Shown piece after piece: positions 46,021 to 58,674 of a stretch of DNA of 64,000 nucleotides; within the stretch, counting starts at the first letter, position 1; each line of letters opens with the position of its first letter. Source of the stretch: Amia ocellicauda (Eukaryota; Chordata; Actinopteri; Amiiformes; Amiidae); assembly GCF_036373705.1 (NCBI RefSeq), contig NC_089864.1:3935001-3999000 (forward strand). The letters are read 5' to 3'. The notes below the pieces were generated by a model, which had not been told where the DNA came from, made no database searches, and was given only the letters and a program-made list of their open reading frames with translations. Position numbers and translations under genes: made by a program.

Positions 46021-46039
46021 GGGGGGGGGGGGGGGGGGG
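46021..46039. repeat. Poly-G tract (19 G)
   Basis: Nineteen consecutive G following GGTGGTGGT. It is capable of G-quadruplex formation in principle and is a likely sequencing-length uncertainty. Confidence 0.85.
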
Positions 46040-46184
46040 TGTTTTGCATATGTGCCTCCCCACCCCGGTTTTGCAAAACTGAAAAAGGAAAAGAAATGTG
46101 TGTGAGTTTGGAACTCGTACACACTATGTCATCACATTAAGTAACTTGGGCCATTTCCTTTGCCTGACTACTTTGGATGTGCGT

Positions 46185-46345
46185 GAGAGAGAGAGGGAAA
46201 AGAGAGAGAGAGAGGGAGAGAGGGGTGGAGGGAGAAAGAGATAGACGGGTGGAGGAGAAAGACAGAGAGAGACAGAGAAAGAGAGAAAGTGTGAGGGGGA
46301 GACAGAGAGAGAGAGAGGGAGAGGAAGGAAGGGTGAGAGAGAGAT
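46185..46345. repeat. GA-rich polypurine tract
   Basis: About 160 bp that is almost all purine on the plus strand, mainly GAGAGA with GGGA interruptions. Confidence 0.85.
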
Positions 46346-47097
46346 AATTCCGGCTGCTGGGGCAGTGCCTAATTTCTGTTCTGTTTGGTTGTTGCAGCTG
46401 AGGCCAGAATAAATGGTTTTCTCAATGTTTCCATCAGTCTTTTCTCTGTTTTTTTCCTCTCTATTTAAAATAAATAAATAGATAAATAAGCCAGTGTTGG
46501 AGTTATAGCCAATGAGCTGACTTCAGAGTGAACAAAACCACACACTGCAAGTGCACTACACTGTACTGTACTACACATTACTGCAATGCACTGCACTTTA
46601 CTGCAATGAACCAGGTTTACACACAGTTGCCAATGGCTGACTCTGAGGTACGCGTGTCAGAGGTGATGTCTGATAGTGTGCCTAACCCACAGAGTCAACA
46701 CGCTAGCACGGCCCAGTGAGCCAGGCAGAGTGATTTGGAGGGAAAGTCCCTGTCTTAAGTGTTTGTGAGTAATACTTTTTTTCCCTTTTTTGGAAATGAG
46801 AGAGAAAAATATTAAACATGAGAGGCCCTCAGAATCAGTCAGTAGGAATACAATGATACAACTGATGTCTGGCTGGGAAGTCCCCTCAGGAAGAGAGAGG
46901 CATAGTGTAGTGTGGTGGGGTGGGGAGGATGGGGGGATGGGAGAGGTGAGTGTGTAAGGAACACGGGTGTGTTGTGTGAGGTGTGAGTGCAAATGTGTGT
47001 TGCACTATGTGGTGTAGTGTGCTTTGTCATGCTTTTGTGTGTTTTGCATTGTTATGAACTGTATGTCAGGCTTCCAAAACACAGGGCCCTGATAATA
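46346..47097. other. Non-coding interval
   Basis: A short TACTGCA repeat lies near 46545-46610. Nothing gene-like. Confidence 0.45.
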
Positions 47098-47230
47098 TTA
47101 TTATTATTATTATTTTTATTTCTTGGCAGACGCCCTTATCCAGTGCGACTTACAACATAAGTGCAAACAAAGTGCAAAAATACAGTGAAGTACAAGGCAT
47201 CAATCATTACAAATTCAATTTAGCTAAAAC
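47098..47230 (+). mobile_element. SINE/LINE-tail-like dispersed repeat
   Basis: After an ATT run comes TTGGCAGACGCCCTTATCCA with GTGCGACTTACA, a phrase widely dispersed in fish genomes as part of a short interspersed element. Boundaries and family are uncertain. Confidence 0.5.
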
Positions 47231-47304
47231 AGGAATTCAAAATAATACATTTTACAAATTCCAATTTATGTGTGTGTGTGTGTTCATACATTTGTTAGAG
47301 ACTG

Positions 47305-47408
47305 GAGACCCTGCTGGATTGGACTGTGTCTCTCAGGACCAGGGCTGAGACCCTGCTGGACTGGACTGTGTCTCTCAGGACCAAGGCTGAGACCCTGCTG
47401 GACTCTCC
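47305..47408. repeat. 42-bp tandem repeat, about 2.4 copies
   Basis: GAGACCCTGCTGGA starts units at 47305, 47347 and 47389, with GGACTGTGTCTCTCAGGACC inside the two complete units. Confidence 0.9.
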
Positions 47409-47924
47409 TATATCACCTCATCAATTTCTTTTCATTTTTTTTAAATTTCTTTCACAGTCATCCAGAGCGTATTCAGTTCTACCTTCAAACTGGCACACAA
47501 GGCAAAGACAGACGCAGAGAGACACAGCACAGCACCAGACACTCCCATTCACAGTCACTGGTTCAAGATGGGTGAGCAGCTTCAGGGGGGAAATGTAGTT
47601 CAACATTTCCCGCCACCCACACTTGCTTCCTTACTCATAAGGAAACATAGCAGACAAAGCTGGAATTTCACAACCAACAGTCCTCTCTCAGGGTCCTAAC
47701 TATTGAGTCCCTAAAAGAAGTTGAAATGCTCATAGTAAAAAGCACTCTGATGTAACTGTGCAGATGACTGTTGCAGCGGCTCAAACTGGGAGCTTCATTA
47801 GATAATAACTCCATTAGATACTACAGCTGGAACGTCATGATTAATAGTAGCTGTTAATCACATCTTTGTGCAATCAGATCGGATTCTGACTCTACAGGAA
47901 AATCTGACACATGAGGGACTGGAC

Positions 47925-48150
47925 AGAACTGGACTGCACTGTATTATATTGGACTGGGCTGATCAGGACTATACTGGACGGGGATGGACAGGATTATATT
48001 GGACTAGGATGTACTATACTGGACTGGGATGGACAGGAATATATTGGACTGGGCTGGGCAGGATTATATTGGACTGGGCTGGACAGGGTTGTATTGTATT
48101 GGGCTGGAGAGCATTATATTGGACTAGGCTATATTATACTGGACTGGGTT
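47925..48150. repeat. Degenerate TGGACTGGGCTGGACAGGAT minisatellite
   Basis: Units of about 30-35 bp alternate TATATTGGACTGGG with GGACAGGAT phrases. Open frames rich in YWTGLG are artefacts of the unit. Confidence 0.88.
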
Positions 48151-50789
48151 GCTCCATATACTTATGCAGGGGAAGGCCGAAGTCAGGCGTGAGATTGAAG
48201 TGGTCCTCCTCCTCAGTTTAAAACCCCATTGGTGTGGAATGATTCTGCTGATGTGTTCATCAGGAACTCGTCGCACTTCCGTAGACAACATTTTGTGTCT
48301 GTCAGTGGAGACAGAAGCCTCAGAGAACGTATTGTTGACCTAGAAGTGTGTGTGTGATACGAATAGACACTGAATCGCACTCCCAAGCAGAACACAGAAG
48401 TTAAAACAATTAGTTCTCATCGCCTGGGGCTGGATACATCGGAATGTGTGTCTGTCTGTTATTAACCAAGACTCGGGCCCACCCACCTCATTCCAGACCA
48501 GACTGAGTGGGGAATGTCCTCCCCCGTCTCCTCCCACAGTTCATGCTGTATATCAGTACACACTGTCCCCTCATACACTGACACACACACACATACAGAC
48601 ACACCCATGCCTATGGACGGACAGACAGACAGAAAGTTGTGAACAATCATCATATCAAGATTTTATATTTGTGTTGTATGTCTTATTCGTCCTATAAGTT
48701 GCACTTTAGTGGCGCTGGTTTCTTACTGGTCACAGCGAAGTGAAGGCCTGTGAACGGGGTGCACATTTGGCCTACTTCACCAATTCCGCTTCAGTTCAGT
48801 CGAGTTTAGATTTGAAACCCCATCCTGTCTCGACCTGCCTGGTTATTTTGAGCCCATCGGTTCTAACGCTGACTCACACTCCCACATACACACACACACA
48901 CACAGTGGTGTTTCTGGTTGAGGTTCATGTAAAACGCATCATATACATCTGCAGATATACATCAAGTGATAAGACTTTAAAAAACACTTTACCACCAAAT
49001 TCTTATTAAACCCCTTTAGAAAATGAAGCACAACATATCTCAACGGAAAATAAAACTATTAATAGAAGGAAAATGATTCTCAAAAAAAAAATATATATAC
49101 TGTATATATAATAATAACCATAAGACCTAATGAAAAATGGTAAATTGACATGAGTCTCAAATCAATGTCTCCGGTGCCAATTAGGAACATTTCAGTGTAT
49201 ATGTCTAAATAAGGAAGGAAATCAATAAATTATTAATATTAAGATGCGGGTAACTTACAAGACATTTTCTGACTGAATTACAGCTACGGACACACACATT
49301 TTATTACTATTTGTTTGTCAACGGCATCTTAAAATGAAGAGGCAGCTGTGAGAGTGTGAAGTGTCTCAGGTTGTATCATTGAAGCCCCTCAATGACTGGA
49401 TGAGTCTTGGCTCTGGCTGGCAAATGGGCTTCCCATAGTGTCACAGTACTAGTAGTGAACTAGCAGAATAGTATCTGTAGTGGTTGTAGTAGTAATGACA
49501 GTGGAAGTAGTTAGTAGTCATAAAAGTAGGAAAAAGAAGACTTTACTTTCACAGCTGTGCTCTTTCTGTGGAGAAGACTTTCGCGAAACCTGTTTAACGT
49601 GAAAACTAATGCCAAAGAGAGAGTCGGGTGGGCGGAGGTGAACGCCATGTATAGACCTGGCACACACTTAGATTCTCGGCACTACCTTTCAGAGCTGAGT
49701 CAACCAATCGTCACAAAATGTGAAATTCTGAACTTTTCCATGTTGTTCACAAATGGTGGGTTGAACAGGATTGCATTGGCTGCAGAGACCTACAGAATTG
49801 TATTTATAGGTTGCATCAGCCCATGTACACAACATATTACAGACGCTGAGCATTTGTACATTTTTATATATATGATGTTTACTGTACATGAGCGAGTCAA
49901 TATCACTTGCCCAATTCCCCAAAATCCCACACGGCTTTTAAAGGAACGATGGTTCCTGGATGAATTCAGGATGATGGCTATTGTTGATCGTGGGAGCAGT
50001 TTTCAATATCCAGACCAAACGTGGCCTTCGTTAAACCAAAGTGTCAGATTCTCACTGGCTAAATGATATGAATTAATCTCTCTGCTGAGAGACACACAAC
50101 AAAAACAACAGGTAGTTTCTGTTGATAATCATGGGTAAGGTCAACCAAATTCACGGGGAAGACTAAATGTGTTAAAATAACTAAAAAGACCACATTCAAA
50201 TAAACTGTGGTTCCACATTCACAGATTGTGGTTTGAAAGTTACTACCAGAGAGACAAACAGTCAAGCTGTTATTGTACCTTCAGTGAGCAAACAATTGCA
50301 ATGGAAGAGTTTACACAGTTATTGTAATATTTACCAGTGTATGGCTTTACAGCATATAATGTTCAGCATATAAAGATTGTGTGAGTATATCATATACATC
50401 TAGCCATTACAGAAAGAAACACTAAGGGCTGGACTAAACCACCACTTCACAGATAATGAAGTTGTACCCTATCGTGTTATGATTTACAAATAGTATAAAG
50501 TGGCTTCTAACAATAAATTAAGGGGTGATAGGGTATAGATTTGTACTTCTTTGACCTGTGTGATAGCTCAATGTCTTGATTTGACCACACGTTGACCTAC
50601 AACCCAATCTTACATTTAAAAGCCCTTGACTGTCGGAGGACACTTTCCACTACTTAAAATCCAAGGACACTATGAGTGCAGGGAGGGTATAAGATTGTAA
50701 CTGGCCATTTTTCTGGAGGTTCTAAAGTTGCAATTTGGCCTAGGCCTAAGCTAGTTAGGGAACATTTATAATCAGACTGGATAGGATCC
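48151..50789. other. Non-coding interval
   Basis: No exon is supported. The 169-codon ORF at 49557-50066 lacks motifs, splice context and family resemblance. Short CA runs occur near 48580 and 48890. Confidence 0.45.
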
Positions 50790-50882
50790 TTGGGTCACTT
50801 AGTTATTAATGGACACCAAACGAGCATGATGGGTTGAATGGCCTCCTCTCATTTGTAAACTTTCTTAAGTTCTTATGTTCTA
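50790..50882 (+). mobile_element. CR1/L2-like LINE tail, solo
   Basis: ATTAATGGACACCAAACGAG, then CATGATGGGTTGAATGGCCT and CCTCTC, match the reverse complement of 43829-43900. Only the 3' tail is present. Confidence 0.8.
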
Positions 50883-52383
50883 GCAAGTGACAGTGAGAAA
50901 TACTTTCCAAAGGCAGCGTGTATTGCAGAGCAGTGCAACAGGGTGATGGTGCACTTGCACACTGTATTGTGCTGTGGTTAAACCTAGTGACGGTGCAGTT
51001 TAGTGGAGAATCCTTGAGTGACTGACACTCAATGAATGTATTCTTTCCAAACAGAGATGCGCTTGTCATCACTGCGCGGTTTCCTGCCCCAGCCCGAGGT
51101 GGTAGGAGACAGGAAAAGGGGTTTCACTTCTAAATCTTGGGTTGCCCTGTGCAATAGGAAAAAGGAGAACCCGAGACGAAGAACCAATGAGAGAAAAGAG
51201 GACAAACTCACAGGGGGACACACTCTGTGGGTTTTATTTTTTCTTCTGTTCTGAGGTCAACAACTGAAGACAGCTAAATACGAAAAGTGTTTTTTTTTTT
51301 CATGCTGGTTTATGAAACTCAAATTGTTGCCTTAATATTCATAAAGATATAACGAAAGGTGGAGACATGACACACTGTCTATAAATAATTTGCAAGCCGT
51401 TAAAGTAAAAGTGAGCCGAACAAGGTTTTAGAAACTATTTTGCAGTCAATTTTTTAATCTGAAATTTTAACCTTAGAATTTCAGTATTCAGGATTCAAAG
51501 TGATAGGGCCATAAGAAGTGATGCAAAAGATAAGATTACAGAGTGGAAAAAAAACTAAAGAATGGAAATAAAGGAAATGAAAAAGGGAAGAAAAAAAATA
51601 ATGAAAGCAAAGTGTGTAACACATGGTTCCCAAACATTTTGAAATCAGTGGCCCAGCTTTGTGGTATTGAAATATACAATAGGAACTTTACAGACAGCGT
51701 CCAATTTAGCGCATATAAAACCCACAGCCGCACTAAGATAAAGATATGTAATGCCAAGACAAGTTAATGATCTTATTCAAATTCCACAGTGGATTTGGGA
51801 TTCATTTGATAGGGTGCAGCACGAAATATGACACGGAAAACGTTTTAGTGAAACAGGAAACAACAAGAAGGAAAGAAAGAAAGAAGGAAAGAGAAAGAGA
51901 GAAAGAAAGAAAATACATTTACATAAACTGAATTGCCAGCTTCACTGTGGCAGACGGGTGGGTTAAAACAAACCGGGGGGAGGGGTTGGACTACAAAAAG
52001 CACTTTTCAGGTGATATCTACACCAAGTCAGGTATCTGCCTCCCAAGCCCCTCACACAGAGCCCCACAGGTCCGCTGGGCAATAGGGGAGGACAGGCGGA
52101 CCCCAGAGCAGCCCTCTGTCCGCCGCAGACACTGCGCTCAGGTTAGGGGACTGGCTTTACCAAATTGTGTATTTTAAATATGTACATGCATGAAAAGGAG
52201 GTGTGTGTGCATGTTTCATATGTAACATAATTCTATAGAATTGTTTAGTTGTTTTTTCTATCTCTAAAAAGGGAATTAACGACTTCTATGAGAAAAGGTG
52301 TTGTGAAAAAAAGTCTTGCTGGATTTTTTCCGTCGTGCTGAAACGGAGAGAGCGACTTGTTTCTGAGAATTACATCACAGCCC
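50883..52383. other. Upstream flank of tnf
   Basis: A GAAA-rich tract lies at 51865-51912. The ORF at 51947-52177 could include an exon ending CTCAG/GTTAGG, but nothing supports this. Probably promoter-distal non-coding DNA. Confidence 0.4.
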
Positions 52384-52393
52384 GGAGTTCCCC
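52384..52393 (-). promoter_or_regulatory. NF-kappaB-like site upstream of tnf
   Basis: GGAGTTCCCC is, on the minus strand, GGGGAACTCC, which fits GGGRNNYYCC. It lies 15 bases before a TATA-like TTTAAAAG and 285 bases before the ATG. Confidence 0.45.
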
Positions 52394-52408
52394 ATCGCAG
52401 CCTGTGCG

Positions 52409-52416
52409 TTTAAAAG
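52409..52416 (+). promoter_or_regulatory. TATA-like box of tnf
   Basis: TTTAAAAG directly before a GC-rich segment (CCGGCCGGCG). It would place transcription start near 52440 and give a 5' UTR of about 240 bases without introns, similar to TNF genes elsewhere. Confidence 0.45.
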
Positions 52417-52677
52417 CCGGCCGGCGAGCAATGAACACTCATAATATCTCAGCTGGGGCTAAGAGCTCACCCTGCAGCGGCTCTCTCTCTCACAGGACCC
52501 GGACAGCTGCCCAGAGGAGCCACCAAAAGAGCCTTCCCTGCTGTTACCACAAACCCCTTCATCTCCTTCAGCACATTCAGACTTCAACAAGAAAAGTGCA
52601 ACAACGAAAGAGGGACCGGCATCGGACTTTTAAGCGAATAGCAAGATTGAAATCAATAAATATCTCTAAAAACACCA

Positions 52678-53697
52678 ATGGAGGGATACCAGTCGCAGTT
52701 CGACGCCGAGAAGGGCGTCGTGATTGTGCGGGAGAAGCCGCGGCGCTGCGGGGCGGCCCGGCTGTGCGCGCTGCTGGGGCTGCTGGCGCTGTGCGGGGCG
52801 GCGGCGGCGCTGCTGTGCGTCTGGGCCAGCGACAGGTGGCGGCCGGAGACAGAGACGGAGGTGAGAGTGCGTCCCTGTTCAAAGACATGCATTCAGTCTT
52901 TTCTTATTCCTAGTCTTTTTTGAACATTGCTCCTTCGTCTTGTTTCTTGCTCTCCCCACTTTGTCTTTGTCTTCCTGCAACTCACTCGGGCCTCTCTGCG
53001 GTTGTCTGGGCTCAAATTACAGGACGCTGAGCGCTACGCAGTGTAGCCCACTCCAGACAATGCTCAATAGGGGGTAGTTAGCTGTGCCTGTGCAGCCCCT
53101 CCCGCAGTGCGCATTCATCGGTTTCATCGTGGGCAGCAATATGAAAACAGCTTTGGCACACACTTACAAGCAAAATAATAATAATTCACAATTAATAGGT
53201 TATTTGCTAATCAGTTTGGACCTTCTGGCCCTCACCACCTTCTCTCTTTCTCTCCATGCTAATGCCGTAAATTACAGTTAATTAAATAAAGATATTAACC
53301 CCTTCTCTCCCCGTCTCTCTCTTGTTGTTTTGCAGAAGGAAATCCAGGCAGAAATGCTAAAAAGCGGTGAGTGTCTTTATTTAATGTCGTCTTTCTCTCT
53401 CTGCTGCACCACCAAACCAAAGTCCATACATGATTTACCTGATATACACAAACTTACTGTACCCTGCCACATGTACCCAATACGAACCAAGACCCAGCAC
53501 AAAAGAGAGGATGCACCTCAATCCAGGATCACTGCATGTGATCTTCACTGTGAATGATACCTGGCAGGGCCTGAGGCATGTGGTCACCACATGAGGACGG
53601 CTGCCGTTGAATACAGCAGGGGGCAGTAGAGAGATATACAGACATACACTAGGATTATTACTAGGATTTTGTCTCAAAATGTATGTTAATTCTGACT

Positions 53698-53736
<39 letters not shown>

Positions 53737-54883
53737 CAGATGCCACAGCTAAAGCCATGAAACAGATCGCCAGTACCAAGAGAGCTGCCATTCATTTAAT
53801 AGGTAAGTCTCGCTAAACACCATTCAACCTGTTTTATAACCCCCCCTCTCTCTCTATCTCTCTTGCCCTCCCCCTTCTTTCTCAGTTTCACCTCATCTCC
53901 TATACGACTGTGGGAGTCTCGTGTTGCCTATTTTCTACCATTCTCTCTCGGTTCAATTCAAAATCTAATTTAATTCAAGCTCTATTGGAATGACTAAGTT
54001 ACATCAGTGTTTCCGGTCATTATACATTTAACACCTGATGAGTATCGACAGACTTATCTACATGGAATGTATTTAGATCTTAATTGTCTCTCCCCAAGGA
54101 TATTTTGTGATTCTGAAGGAGTTTCTATTGTTATTAATACACACATACATCCGGACTGGGGAAGCGATTAGATGCAGACAACGAGAGAGAGAGAGATGAG
54201 AGATAAGAGACGATGCATTAATTATTTCCTACTTTCAGTTTTTGCAAACATACTGTTAGTGTTCAGTGTGAGCATCGCCCTCTATGCGTACAGAGAGAGA
54301 GCGGAAGTGTTCAAGCATCCTGCAGGATCACTACAATCCTCTGCCACGTCCTTCCCCTGCTCTCTCTCGTTGTCACACTATCACTGCATCTCACTCGTTT
54401 TCTCCTGCTCCCTCCGCCACCCCGTCTCTCACTGTATGCAGTGGTGTCTAACCCTCCTCTCTCTCTCTGTCTCCCCCAGCAGGCGATAAGGGAGTAAATG
54501 AAGTGCAGTGGTTGAAGGAGGACGACCATTCATTCTTCCAGGGGGGGCTGCAGCTGGAGGAGAACCGCGTGGTGATCCCTCGAGGGGGGCTGTACTTCGT
54601 CTACACCCAGGCATCCTTCAAGGGCAAATGCCAAAGCACGAGTCACCTCTCCCACAACGTCATCCTCCTCCCCAAGGCCTACGGCATGGAGCATTCCCTG
54701 CTCAGCGCCATTCGGACCGTGTGCAGGGAGAGTGTGGCGCCCAATGCTGATTGGTACAACGCTCTGTACCAGGGGGCCGTGTTCAGGCTGGAGGCGGGGG
54801 ACAAGCTGCGCACCGATACAAGGTCCATGAAATGGCTGGACGAGAGTGAAGGCAGGACTTTCTTCGGGGTGATTGAGCTGTGA
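52678..54883 (+). CDS. tnf: Tumour necrosis factor (TNF-alpha), 4 exons, 225 aa
   Basis: Type II membrane pro-inflammatory cytokine, normally trimeric and shed by proteolysis, acting through TNF receptors. Exons: 52678-52860, 53336-53366, 53740-53802, 54483-54883; phases 0,1,1, the classic TNF gene plan. Residues 1-24 are cytoplasmic (with VVIVREKPRR), about 25-49 the Cys- and Leu-rich membrane segment, and 50-85 the stalk. The TNF homology domain starts at AAIHLIG (87-93). The family signature VVIPRGGLYFVYTQ lies at 122-135. Cys142 and Cys173 are placed for the TNF intrachain disulfide. WYNALYQGAVFRL and TFFGVIEL at the C-terminus are TNF-alpha hallmarks. The start ATG has CACCAATGG context. 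The exon 4 acceptor is a NAGNAG (CCCCAGCAG), so a form with one extra Ala is possible. Intron 2 ends in a CT microsatellite. The 3' UTR is AU-rich. Confidence 0.93.
53614..53628 (+). promoter_or_regulatory. CTCF-like motif in tnf intron 2
   Basis: CAGCAGGGGGCAGTA resembles the CTCF core CCAGCAGGGGGCGCT. Motif match only. Confidence 0.3.
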
Positions 54884-55340
54884 GGAGGAGGAGGAGAGAT
54901 GGAGACAGGGGAAGTGGGGGGGAGAGAGAGAGAGAGAGAGAGTGAGAGTGAGACTGAGGAGAATAAGCTATTTTACTGGATCTCACATCAGCCATCATTC
55001 CCTGCTTTAACAAGAAGAGCTGGGCCTGTCAAACACAGTGCCTTTAAAAGACACAGTGATTAAAACCTGGTGCGATACTTCACACACTATACTGTACACA
55101 CTGTAGTGGGTAGTCATCAGCACAGGGCCAGGGGGTGCTCCTTCTTGTGCTTGGTGTTGGTTCAGAGTTGCAGTACCAACATGCCCCATGGTTAACGGGC
55201 CGCAGTGACCACATGAACACAAACCTGTTTTACATTAAAACAGCCCGTCTGTACTAAATATCTCCACCAGAATGGAGCAGTATTGAGATGTATAGTCTTC
55301 ACTATGATGAATGTCCAGGTGACCTCAGTACAGGTTTCTT

Positions 55341-55375
<35 letters not shown>

Positions 55376-55700
55376 TATTATCATATTGCTATTTTTCTAT
55401 CCAGTCAGTGTCTTAATTTGTTTATATGTATTTATATATAGGAGGAATAATATTCTGACTGAAGAAAGCATTGTCAGCCAATATTGGGTTAGTGTTATAG
55501 TCTATATATTTGAATGTATTTATTTGTGTATTTATTTATTTATTGCATTTTGCAAGTTTATTTATGTTATTTTATTCTGTGGATTGTTGTAATATTTATG
55601 GCTTAATATATGTATTTTATTTATTGATATGAATGTATATTTATGAATGTACCATTAACTGTTACTTGAACAATGTTCTCAATAAAAAAAATGTAAAAAA
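54884..55700 (+). promoter_or_regulatory. tnf 3' UTR with AU-rich element and polyA signal
   Basis: Overlapping ATTTA pentamers at 55517-55546 include TTATTTATT nonamers, the class II AU-rich type that destabilises cytokine mRNA. AATAAA at 55681-55686 is the likely polyA signal. A GA run (54917-54942), a TA run and a second GA run (55339-55375) lie between. Confidence 0.75.
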
Positions 55701-57151
55701 AGTTATTTTTTATATCAAATGTTGATATCTGAGTCTTTTCTGGACATGAGATGTGCAGTTCTGTCAGCTTGTCTCCTTGTCTCTCTCTGTCTATTGCTCT
55801 TCTCTGTCTTTCCCTCCTCCTCCTTCAAATGCCATTCACTAGTCTTCCTATTCCCTCGCTTTTATCTTTTCCCTCTCTGTCTCCGCACAATCTCGCTCTG
55901 CCCTCCAAAGCACAGCTGGCTTTCACAGGGGTCAGTTATTGATTTTAATGTCATTTTAAATGAGTTTATATAATTATATTTTTATCAGCTGGTTATTGCT
56001 TTAGCACTTATCTCACACATTTCTCCCTCCCTCTTCTTTTCCTCTCTCCTTTTCTCCCTTTCCCTCACTCCATCTGTCTCCCTCTAACACAAACTCTACC
56101 TCTGACCCTCTTTCTCCCCCCCTCTTCTTTCCCTCTTTCTCTCCTTTCCCCGTCTCCCCATCTCTCACACACTCTACCTGTCGCTGTCTCCCTTCTTCTC
56201 TCACTCTGCCCCCCTCCTCTACCTCATCCCATCTTCCCCAATCTTATCCTCTCTCCCTGTCTGTCTGCCCTTCTCTCTATCTCTTCCTGTCACGCTACCG
56301 CTCACTGTCTTCCCCCTCCCTCTCCATCACTACCTCTTTATTACCTCTCTCTTTCTCTCTTTAAAATTAAATTAAAAAAAAGTCTGTCCTGTAGAGGGAG
56401 GTAAAATGCGCGTTTATAGGGCCATTTCTGAGCAGGATCAGAAATGGCAGTGTAAACACTCGACCAACACAAGTGCAGACAGCAGAACAGCCTTCAAATC
56501 AGTGAAGCAGACAGGTGAACACTTCCCTACTACCCGTATTATAAATAAAATATTGTTAAAATTAACACTAATTGGCAAAAATATATGATTTAATTTTTAT
56601 TTGAAATCCTTCTTGTTAGAATAATTTAAAGACAAAGACAGTCTTAAAAACAATACTTAAAAAAAACAGATAAAGCTCTGTGTTCTAATGGACTAATTTA
56701 ATATATGCATATAATGAAGTTTGGACTTGTGTGCTAGTGTGAAGACCCCTGTGGCGGCTGAAGGTTGATCTAGATCAAATGGCAGTGTAAACGCACCTAA
56801 AGATCACCAGGCACCTCAGACTGAGAGACACGGAAGATAATAAGCAGACCCTTTAGTGCTGTGCAGCCAACATCCTGCTGTCATACAACTGAGGGAAAAA
56901 AATACATTATAAAGATTGGAGAGATATATTGATAGTTAAACTATGATAGGAACCTTAAATAAAGCATCATGCTTGCCTGGGGGGGGGAACTGTATCTTCG
57001 TAAACTTGACCATAAACCATGATGGAATATACCATTTAGGCTATCTATGGCATTCAGTGGCATGTAAAAGATTATATTTCATATATATTAAAAATATATG
57101 GTAGAAATTATTCCTGTTACATATATTTGGACCCATGTAATAAGTCTATGG
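55701..57151. other. Intergenic DNA between tnf and the lta-like gene
   Basis: 55990-56360 is a 370-bp pyrimidine-rich tract (CTCTCC/TTTC mix). The rest is AT-rich. No exon seen. Confidence 0.5.
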
Positions 57152-57213
57152 ATTAGCAGGCTAAAATACATTTAAAATATGGATACATTTTAAATGTATT
57201 TTAGCCTGCTAAT
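57152..57213. repeat. Perfect 27-bp-arm hairpin
   Basis: The arm 57152-57178 is the exact reverse complement of 57187-57213, with an 8-base loop. It is AT-rich apart from GCAGGC/GCCTGC near the outer ends. No coding role; it may be the core of a foldback element. Confidence 0.93.
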
Positions 57214-57301
57214 GTACTTCAAAACACACAAAAACATGTTCCAGATCTGAGGGTATGGATATCTTCTATGTATGGATATGCTTCTACTATATTTTAAAAT
57301 A

Positions 57302-58101
57302 TACAGACAGGTGACAAATTAAAGGAAAAATCAACATAAAGTGTCTCAGTAAGGTGTTGGGCACCACGAGCCCCAGAACAGCGTCAATGCTCTTGGCACA
57401 GATTCTACGCGTCTCTGGACTCTACTGGAGGGATGAACACCATTCTTCCAAAAGACATTCCCTCATTTGGGGTTTTGATGATGGTGGTGGAGAGCGCTGT
57501 CTAACACGTCGGTCCAGAATCAACTGCGAATGCTATAGCATTTGATTCACATCATCTTCATACTCATCAAATCATTCAGTGAGCCCTCGTGCCCTGTGGA
57601 TGGGGCACTGTCATCCTGGAAGAGGCCACTCCCATCAGGATAGAAATGTCACCATTAGATAAAGGTGATGACTCAGAATAACTTTGTGATGATTTGCAGT
57701 GACCCTTCCCTCCAAGGGGACAAGTGGACCCAAACCATGCCAGGAAAATGCCCCCCACAGCATAACAGAGTCTCCAGACCTGTCGGGGTCCAGCAGTCAG
57801 GCCTGTACCGTTCTCCACACATGACCTCACCCACCTGTCTAGAATATGGTGAAGGATGACTTATCTGACCATATCACTTTTTTCCACATCTCTGTAGACC
57901 AGTGCCTTTGCACCACTGAACTCTCCTCTTGCCATCTAGATCCAAATTCGTGGTCAACTGGGCCTGCTCAGCATTTTTATACATGCCACAGAGCATGAGA
58001 GGATGTTAATAGTATCATGCAGTACACCTGTTCGGAGGCATCTACATTCGTTATGTTCCTCCACTCATTTATTCAGGGTTTTCCTTTGTCACCCGTCTGT
58101 A
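57302..58101 (-). mobile_element. Deleted Tc1-like element, family E
   Basis: The ends pair as TACAGACAGGTGACAAATTA and AAAGGAAAA at the left with TTTTCCTTTGTCACCCGTCT and GTA at the right. At about 800 bp the interior is an antisense, degraded transposase with no long frame. It lies between tnf and the lta-like gene. Confidence 0.82.
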
Positions 58102-58617
58102 TATGCTTGTTTGACATAAACATGAGTGAATGGCAGATCACTATTCTTAGCGTGGGGTCTCGAGACTTGAAGTGTGAAGTCCTGAGAATCCTGTGACATC
58201 GTGGTCAGACCTGGGGAAGTACAGGACCCCCCAGGATCAGTGCAGCTGGTCGAGTGCAGCAGTGAAACAGGAAGCGGCGCGCAGTCTCGTCAGCCCGTGG
58301 AGTTCCACGCGGAGGCCATGTTTCGAAGCCCACATCCCTCTGCTGCGTACTGTGGTGCCCAGTTCCATTTTTCTGCTTTGGATTCTGTGTTTTCAGATGC
58401 ATGTTTTGCATTTTGTGCTTTCTTGGTTTTCGCTGTGTTTGTTATGTTGTGGTCTGTGTTTTGGGTGTTGTTCAGCCTTGCAGAGGAACTTTTGTGGATT
58501 AAACTGTCTAGGAATTTCTGGGTAAAACTTGCACAAGTATCGCCATCTCAACAATGTGTTGTGATGCAGAAAGACTTGGGTCTTTCTTACTCAGACACAC
58601 TCACAGAAACACACTTC

Positions 58618-58674
<57 letters not shown>

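Noticed and set aside
49557..50066. 169-codon ORF
   Set aside because: Single open frame in AT-rich DNA without promoter, splice context or recognisable motif.
52335..52913. 192-codon ORF overlapping the tnf first exon
   Set aside because: It lies in the 5' UTR and runs through tnf exon 1 in another frame, past the donor at 52861. The tnf frame is far better supported.
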